Shown piece after piece: positions 58,271-64,000 of a stretch of DNA of 64,000 nucleotides. Position numbers and translations under genes: made by a program. Within the stretch, counting starts at the first letter, position 1, and each line of letters begins with the position of its first letter. The notes beneath the pieces are model-generated. The model did no database searches and was not told the origin of the DNA. It saw nothing but the letters and a program-made list of their open reading frames with translations. Source of the stretch: Oidiodendron maius Zn (taxonomy: Eukaryota; Ascomycota; Leotiomycetes; Myxotrichaceae); the NCBI GenBank assembly GCA_000827325.1, contig KN832900.1, positions 26,098-90,097 on the forward strand, given 5' to 3'.

Positions 58271-59865
58271 GCTGTACGATCCTTTAACCAAGCTATAGTT
58301 GTCGTGCAAGGAGTCGCTACACGAATGGCGGACGCTATTGTCTGCTTCTGATATCGTTTCTAGTAAGCGATTTCTGATGGGGGTTGGTAATACAGGTTCC
58401 CCGGCCGAAGGGGGGAAAGGCTCCCTTCTTATGCTTCTGTACTTGGTTCCCTGGGCAGACCCCTGGCCGCTTCCTCACTAGGTGGCTGTGCGGTACCCCG
58501 AGGTTAGCTTCATGATTGCAGGGACAAAGTCAGCTGGACTATACACGACTTAAATAGCTGCATATACAGGCCCCGGCAAGTTTTACCATATGCATGCGAC
58601 TCTGTTGTCTTATTCTAAGCCATAAAGGCTTGCCTTAAGGAGCCTACATTATAGAGTAGCCAGGCTGCATAGAGAGTGCCCTCGGTCAATCTTAGTTCTT
58701 CATTGTAGCTAGTAGCTGTAGAGGCGCTATCGGACGTTATGAAATTGATGCCATTACAGTTTCTCTACTAGCTTACCACTTTGCGAAGACTGTATGGTTT
58801 CGATAATAGGCAGGCTTTGAATAGCGTTGTCTTTGAGTGTCCGGGATTTGCTACAGTATTTCATGTGTTACTATAATGGAAAATTGCGAGTTTACGATAG
58901 AAATTCTGTATTGACAGGCGAGACTAGGCAGACAGAGCTACAGGCAGCCATTAGTATTGGTCCGATTCAAATTGTAGACAATACTATATCGAGTAGTTCT
59001 CTGCCTTATAAATTTTGCTTTAAGTATTTACGGACGCCTCTTTACTGTATAAGATAGCTAGAGTTGTTATACTGAGCTGTACAAGCTCTGCTTAAAGAGA
59101 ATAATCTGTATTAGCGGATTATCGCTCATGGGCGGAGAGGAAGAAAAGGGGTGCCAAGCAATAAGCAAGCCAAACAGGATTAAGTAATCCGTGTTGCTGT
59201 TTGTTGTATGTAACTCGAGACTTCTAACAGTATTCTTAACTATATATAATCGTGTACTGGCCTTTTCTAATAACCTTATTGAAACCAGAGCCTTTATTTT
59301 GGACTAGGGGTATAGTGCTACAGTTGTTATAATGCTCTACAGGAAGGTATTCTTGTATATGCTAGAGGAGCCAGATACATCTTAAAAGCATTATCCAATT
59401 CTGGAAGAGGTAAATAACATAGTAAATAGGGATGTTGTAATAATTCTCCAACTTGTTATAGGGTAGCCTGATTTGAGGTGCTTAGGCTTTAGTCTAGAGA
59501 GAGGCACCAACTTTAGCGCCGTTTAGAAGTGGCTCTTAAGATCAGCTACTAGTAGCTATAACCAGCACTGACTCCCCCTTTTCCTAAGCCATGTTGCTTT
59601 GTACTCTTTAATAAATCAAGCAAAGGTAGCTATAGACTCCTTGCTAGTCTTGTACCAGGCTATTATAGCTATGTCAGGTTCCCTACTAAGGCACTCTTAT
59701 TTGACTGGCCCAAGTGTCTCCCCTCTTTCACTTCAAGTATACTCTATAAACAAACCTCGGAGGCTAGGCAAGACCTTACTTCCAGGAGCACCACTTTCGC
59801 TAGCCCATGCTTGAAGTCTGGGAGAGGTCGTTGCCTGTGTAAAACATGGCCTATACATCCCGGCG
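58271..59865. other. Spacer with small open frames only
   Basis: A short GC-richer patch at 58370-58500 and an open plus-strand frame at 58827-59057; no family motif, no RNA gene recognised. Confidence 0.35.
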
Positions 59866-60465
59866 GAACACGAGACGGTCCTTATAAATGACTGGATAAG
59901 GATGAAAATCAAGGTCTCTAGAATATACTAGAGTATATTATATATAAATATACTTGCAAGTCTATTTACCTGGCTTCTTCTTGCTAGCTTCATAGTCCTT
60001 CCTGTGACCTTCTCTTCTCTTTATATATCGTGTGCTTTTAATGGCCTCAAGATAACTAGAAAGATCGTTATAAGTACTGTCCAAAACATTCCTTTCCTAG
60101 CTATCGCTGCCTTGTGCTTTGTCTGCGGGGTAGCTGGCTTGTTGTGGATCTGGTGGGAGAATAGGAGAAACTATATCTGGCTAACAGATCGTGTCTTTCT
60201 GTGAGCTACTTTCATGGATCAGCAAAAGTATCCTAATACTAATGAAATCAGGCCAACCCTTTTGAATTCTTTTATTAGGTTAATTATAACTCTAGTTAAT
60301 GTCTATATGACCCAAGGTAGGCATTGGTCAGTCATAGCTATCATTACCGCCGCTATAACGGCATCTATAACACTATTTATAGTAGTCCCCTATATACTCT
60401 ATATAATGTGGGTTGAGCAGGCCTGGAAGGCGTATTGTGAAATAAACAGAGCCTATATAGGATAA
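59866..60465 (+). pseudogene. Decayed conserved fungal membrane protein
   Basis: Plus-strand frame with a TAG near 59935 and a TGA near 60202: INDWIRMKIKVSRIY, LASLFTWLLLASFIVLPVTF, VQNIPFLAIAALCFVCGVAG, LLWIWWENRRNYIWLTDRVF, RPTLLNSFIRLIITLVNVYM, TQGRHWSVIAIITAAITASI, LFIVVPYILYIMWVEQAW. At least four membrane helices. It matches a widespread four-helix hypothetical family of Pezizomycotina (FLTWxLLAGFxVFPGTFTS...WLWWxxxxNYxWLxNRIFLPGLLNS...NVYTAQGGxWSVTAIVTxxVTG). No function known to me. Confidence 0.6.
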
Positions 60466-60940
60466 AGACTGAATTTGAGGGCCTTAAGGAAGATGTTCCC
60501 GAGAACCGCAAGTATCCTTAATTCTAGTAATGCTTGGCCACCATTCCGATACAGGAATATCTTGTAACAAGCAATTAGATAACAGGTAGCCAATGATATT
60601 GGTACTACACGATGCTTGGCTTTAGGCGATATAGCTAACGGTAAAGGGGCTTAGAGAATTGATCTTTGAGGAGTGTATATACTTGATAAGTATAGATTAT
60701 ATAGATTGTTCGATATTCTGTAGGGAAGATATAGAGTTAGAAAAAAGTACTAAGTTAAGTTAGTTAGCTTGCTGATAAATTGGTATATCTCTACTGGCCG
60801 TCTACTTGCAGCTGTCTATATAAATAGGGATGTCCCGCTCTTTAAGCGAAAACTTGGCCTTACTAGTAAAAGCTTAAGTTACTTAGTACAGTATATTCTC
60901 TTCTCTATATACTATACTCCTATATAACACTCTCTTTATA

Positions 60941-61131
60941 CTATCCCTCTCTTTGAATATTTGTATATACTCCACTTTCTATAGCTAAGATAGCCTAACT
61001 AAGGAAAGTAAACAGAGCAGATTTCCTAAGCAACGATAGGATATACAGATTATAACATTTCTCTTACTAGTTAGAGTACTATAAGCTAAGCTATAAAGTG
61101 GAGTATATACAAATATTCAAGGGGGGGATAG
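60941..61131. mobile_element. MITE-2 copy 2 (191 bp), complete
   Basis: TA at 60939-60940 and 61132-61133. Both terminal repeats are preserved: CTATCCCTCTCTTTGAATAT plus TTGTATATACTCCACTTT at left, and their reverse complement at right (AAAGTGGAGTATATACAAAT then ATTCAAGGGGGGGATAG). TIR about 40 bp. No coding capacity, so mobilised in trans, presumably by a Tc1/mariner-pogo-type enzyme. Confidence 0.88.
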
Positions 61132-61133
61132 TA

Positions 61134-63180
61134 ACAATATATAAGCTACTCTATAAATAGCCACTAGAGATTGTAGCTAGTAGTATAGCTGTCTTAACGA
61201 GAATCCTTAGTCTAGGGTCTATTGTCTATACTATTCTAACAAGATATTAGCTATATAGGAAGAGTAGGCCCCTAGTAACTATTAAGGACAAAATTATCTA
61301 TAGACCTATAAGAAGAGCCAAGCTACTGGAGTCTGAGCGTGGGACGATACTAGTAGCGTGGATCGTTCTACAAGTAGCTAATGGCTTTTCGTTGCTGATT
61401 TATAGTAAAGCAAACTACTTGTACTACAAACAAATATCCTGATTGCTTGTATATTATCATTAGGAAACCTCTTGCTAAACTAGAAAGGGACATTTTGGAG
61501 CTTATAATTGACGATATTCTGCAGTCACGACTAATCTCTATAATCAGATAGCGACTATGACTACCTTGCCATAGCCTACAGGCGATGGGTACAATGAAAG
61601 TCCAGTAGATCGAGAAACATACCAACAAAGCAGGCTAGGAAGTTCAGCTGATCGCGAGCGCCTACTGCCATAAATGCTGAGGATACATTAGCATACATTA
61701 TCAAGGGCGGTAGCATATTAGTGGTTGCAGGGGCTCAGGCATAAGTTGCTAAAAGAGGGTATAGTTGCTATCAGCCTTCTCTCCTATCATTGGTAGAAAT
61801 GCCAGCATGCATGGAAGCTGGTGCATAGTGAGCAGTAATCCTAAGCAGGGATAGCAAACTTGGGGCAAATTCGTGTTTTTGTAGGGCTGGCTTGCGGATA
61901 TTATAGGATGGAAGGGCCTATCGATTCAGGAAGTGGTCACTAGGAGTGGTTCGAATCCCAGGGAAACGACTACAGCTTAGCGGAACCTCAGCTGATACTA
62001 CCTGTATAAGACAGCAAGGGAAACAGTTTAGCGGTCGTGATATAAGGAAAGGGAGGGAAGAGATATAGGAGAGGTCCAGGCAGTTATATCAGAACTGTAT
62101 ATAGTAGCAATCAAGGCCAGGTGTATGTTTTTATATGATATCCAAGCTAATCCTTAAGTTAGCTGATTAGGGAAGAGCTGGACAATCGAAAGGTATATAA
62201 TCCTTTCTAGTCCTTTGTTTATATATAAGATAAGATATCTAGGAGACTCAGAAACAATCATCGTTGGAATGCCTAGGCTATAGTGTTAAACCTTCTTTGT
62301 TTTATCCTTAGTAGCGAAACCAAGCAGACAGGCCTTTGCTGTATATTTCGGCTGTCTAGAGGATCGAAATGCTCCTTGTATCCTATATTATATAGTCTTA
62401 TAGTCAACCTAACTGAACCTATGTCTATTAGCCTGTATATCTAGCTTATATATAGTTATACAACGAAGATAGGGGTGTCCAGCAGCCTCAGTTGATTCGA
62501 CTAGCATGATTATAAGCCAACACTTCTGTCTCTGCTATAGCAGGGAAAGAGTGAATAGCAGCATACAATCTCCTTAAAGGTGTAGCAGATGCCTAGCATT
62601 ATACACCTTTATATTAAGGCAGACCATTGTATATAGGGGGTTAGGGCCTTTGGATAGCGCTGTCTCATCCTAACGGAATACATTACGCCCGAGATATCTT
62701 GAGATACAGGGCTACAACGCCTGTCCAGGATACAGCTAAGGGCAAGTGATACAGCATCCAGCCCTACCGACCAAAGGCTTGAATATATAATGCCAGGCTA
62801 CCCCTAGTGTCTAGCCTTAACTATTCTTTTGAGTTGAAGTATAACCGTATACAGGATATACATGATAGATATAGTTGAGTCATCTGCTGAATTTTGATTA
62901 GACATTATACAGATAGACGCTTAGCAAAGCAAGACTATCAATTCTAGCAAGGTAGCTGAAGACCCTGTCTGCCTGTTTGGACAATTTGTCTCTGCTATAT
63001 CTTCAGACTCTTTGAAGGACATCTGACCTTGGTTAGAGGTAAGTTGAAGGCTCTTCTACTGTTTATTTAGGTAAGCTAATTGTTTATTACAGTTTTCATT
63101 ATTTATAAGGGATTTGTATATAAAGGCACTGCTTGTAGTGCAATATCTTGTCCAGGAAATCCTTAGCTACTTAACAGACA
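61134..63180. other. AT-rich region, nothing recognised
   Basis: Frames closed; one minus-strand frame at 61368-61628 without motifs. No RNA gene accepted. Confidence 0.35.
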
Positions 63181-63184
63181 ACTT

Positions 63185-64000
63185 ACAACCTAAAGTTTAA
63201 AGCTCCAAAGAACGGAAGTCAGGTACGGACTCTAAACAACCTCTAAGGAGGAAGGAATTAGACTGCACTTATCGGCTTTCAAAGTCCTTTAAGATACAAC
63301 CGGATATTCCTAGAGATAAAGCTAAAGATTTATATATAGAGAAACCCCTTCAGGAATACAAGGAAGACATTCTGGAGATTGTTAGCAATAAAGTTTCTGA
63401 GGAAAGAGAGGAAGGCTAGTCTTCTGCCCAAGGCCGCTCTATACTGTTTATAGGCAGTGAGTTAGCGCTATATCAGCTAAAGGATATATATAGTAGCGAT
63501 GGTACTAAGAAGAATTCCGCCTATATACAACCATCAGTAACTCTTGATATATTAGCTAAAGATAGTCAAACTACCGGCCGTCTAGGCAGGACAGAACAGC
63601 AGAAGACAGCCTTAAGAGAAATCAATAGAAAAGTATCTAGTAATCAAGCTATATTAGCCTCCTCCTTACAATACAGGACAAAACTACAAGAAACTACCTT
63701 ACTAGGTTCTATCCTATCTATATCTGTACGATAAATCGATAGAAGATTGCAATCGCCTCTATCTAATAATCAAACCGTTATAACAAATACAACCCTGTTT
63801 ATACCTACAGAAAACGGACAAGTTCTATTACCTCTAACTGAAGGTTACTAAACCGTCTCCCTACCAGATAAGTTAGAAATAACCCTGCTAGAGAGGTATC
63901 TATTATCACCATCTAGAATAGAACAGCAAGAGGCAAGCCTTAGTTACCCTGCTTCTATACAAGTACAGCAAGTTAACAGAGAGCAGCTACTTCTAACTCA
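63185..64000 (+). pseudogene. Low-complexity coding relic running off the window
   Basis: One plus-strand frame with only a few stops: RKELDCTYRLSKSFKIQPDI, YIEKPLQEYKEDILEIVSNK, LDILAKDSQTTGRLGRTEQQ, RLQSPLSNNQTVITNTTLFI, LERYLLSPSRIEQQEASLSY. Polar, repeat-poor, probably disordered. Family not recognised. Confidence 0.35.

Noticed and set aside
61945-61975. GGTTCGAATCCC, a perfect tRNA T-loop consensus
   Set aside because: The flanking bases do not form the five-pair T stem, and no acceptor or anticodon stem is found upstream.

Overview
The window is nuclear DNA of a filamentous ascomycete (Pezizomycotina). The evidence is short GT-AG introns, HET-NACHT-WD40 NOD-like receptor genes, DUF3435 tyrosine-recombinase relics, pogo-like transposases, and long AT-rich stretches carrying the CpA-to-TpA scars of repeat-induced point mutation (RIP). 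The species cannot be told from the sequence. Almost everything is mobile, receptor-like or broken; I see no clearly intact housekeeping gene.

Layout. 1-21 kb is an AT-rich graveyard: a RIP-saturated Ty3/gypsy pol relic (minus, 1-1640), a long DUF3435 'captain' recombinase relic (plus, 2240-5190), a second captain fragment (5526-5935), a decayed vacuolar-type Ca2+/H+ exchanger (minus, 6890-8245), and several decayed, mostly unrecognised coding relics. 21.4-30 kb is normal-composition DNA holding NLR-A (minus, 22158-26297), broken by a 709-bp insert with a 10-bp target duplication, and a divergent pogo-like transposase A carrying two MITEs. 30-35 kb is a mosaic of host gene pieces: a C2H2 zinc-finger gene without a visible start, the 5' part of a Rac GTPase gene, the last 50 codons of an ADP/ATP carrier and unknown pieces. 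35-44 kb is AT-rich again, with relics of a SHO1-type osmosensor and a ferric reductase. 44.15-50.97 kb is bounded by nearly perfect 44-bp inverted repeats that include the TA dinucleotide, and contains pogo transposase B and NLR-B (minus, 47019-50159), which has a single Trp-to-TAG nonsense codon before its P-loop. 51-64 kb is AT-rich, with a DUF7726 gene remnant, a decayed subtilisin-like protease, a decayed conserved membrane protein, a second MITE family and unrecognised relics.

Interpretation. Captain recombinase, ferric reductase and NLR genes together are the gene set known from fungal Starship giant transposons, and the captain points into the region, so this may be a fossil Starship; no Starship ends were found. 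Inside it are smaller nested systems. The most unusual is a 6.8-kb TIR-bounded pogo-type element that appears to carry a whole HET-NACHT-WD40 receptor as cargo. A second transposase/NLR pair lies 18-22 kb away, next to a diverged copy of the same element's left end. A MITE has inserted at exactly the same base of both transposase genes, at the second catalytic aspartate, and is more conserved between the copies than the flanking coding sequence.
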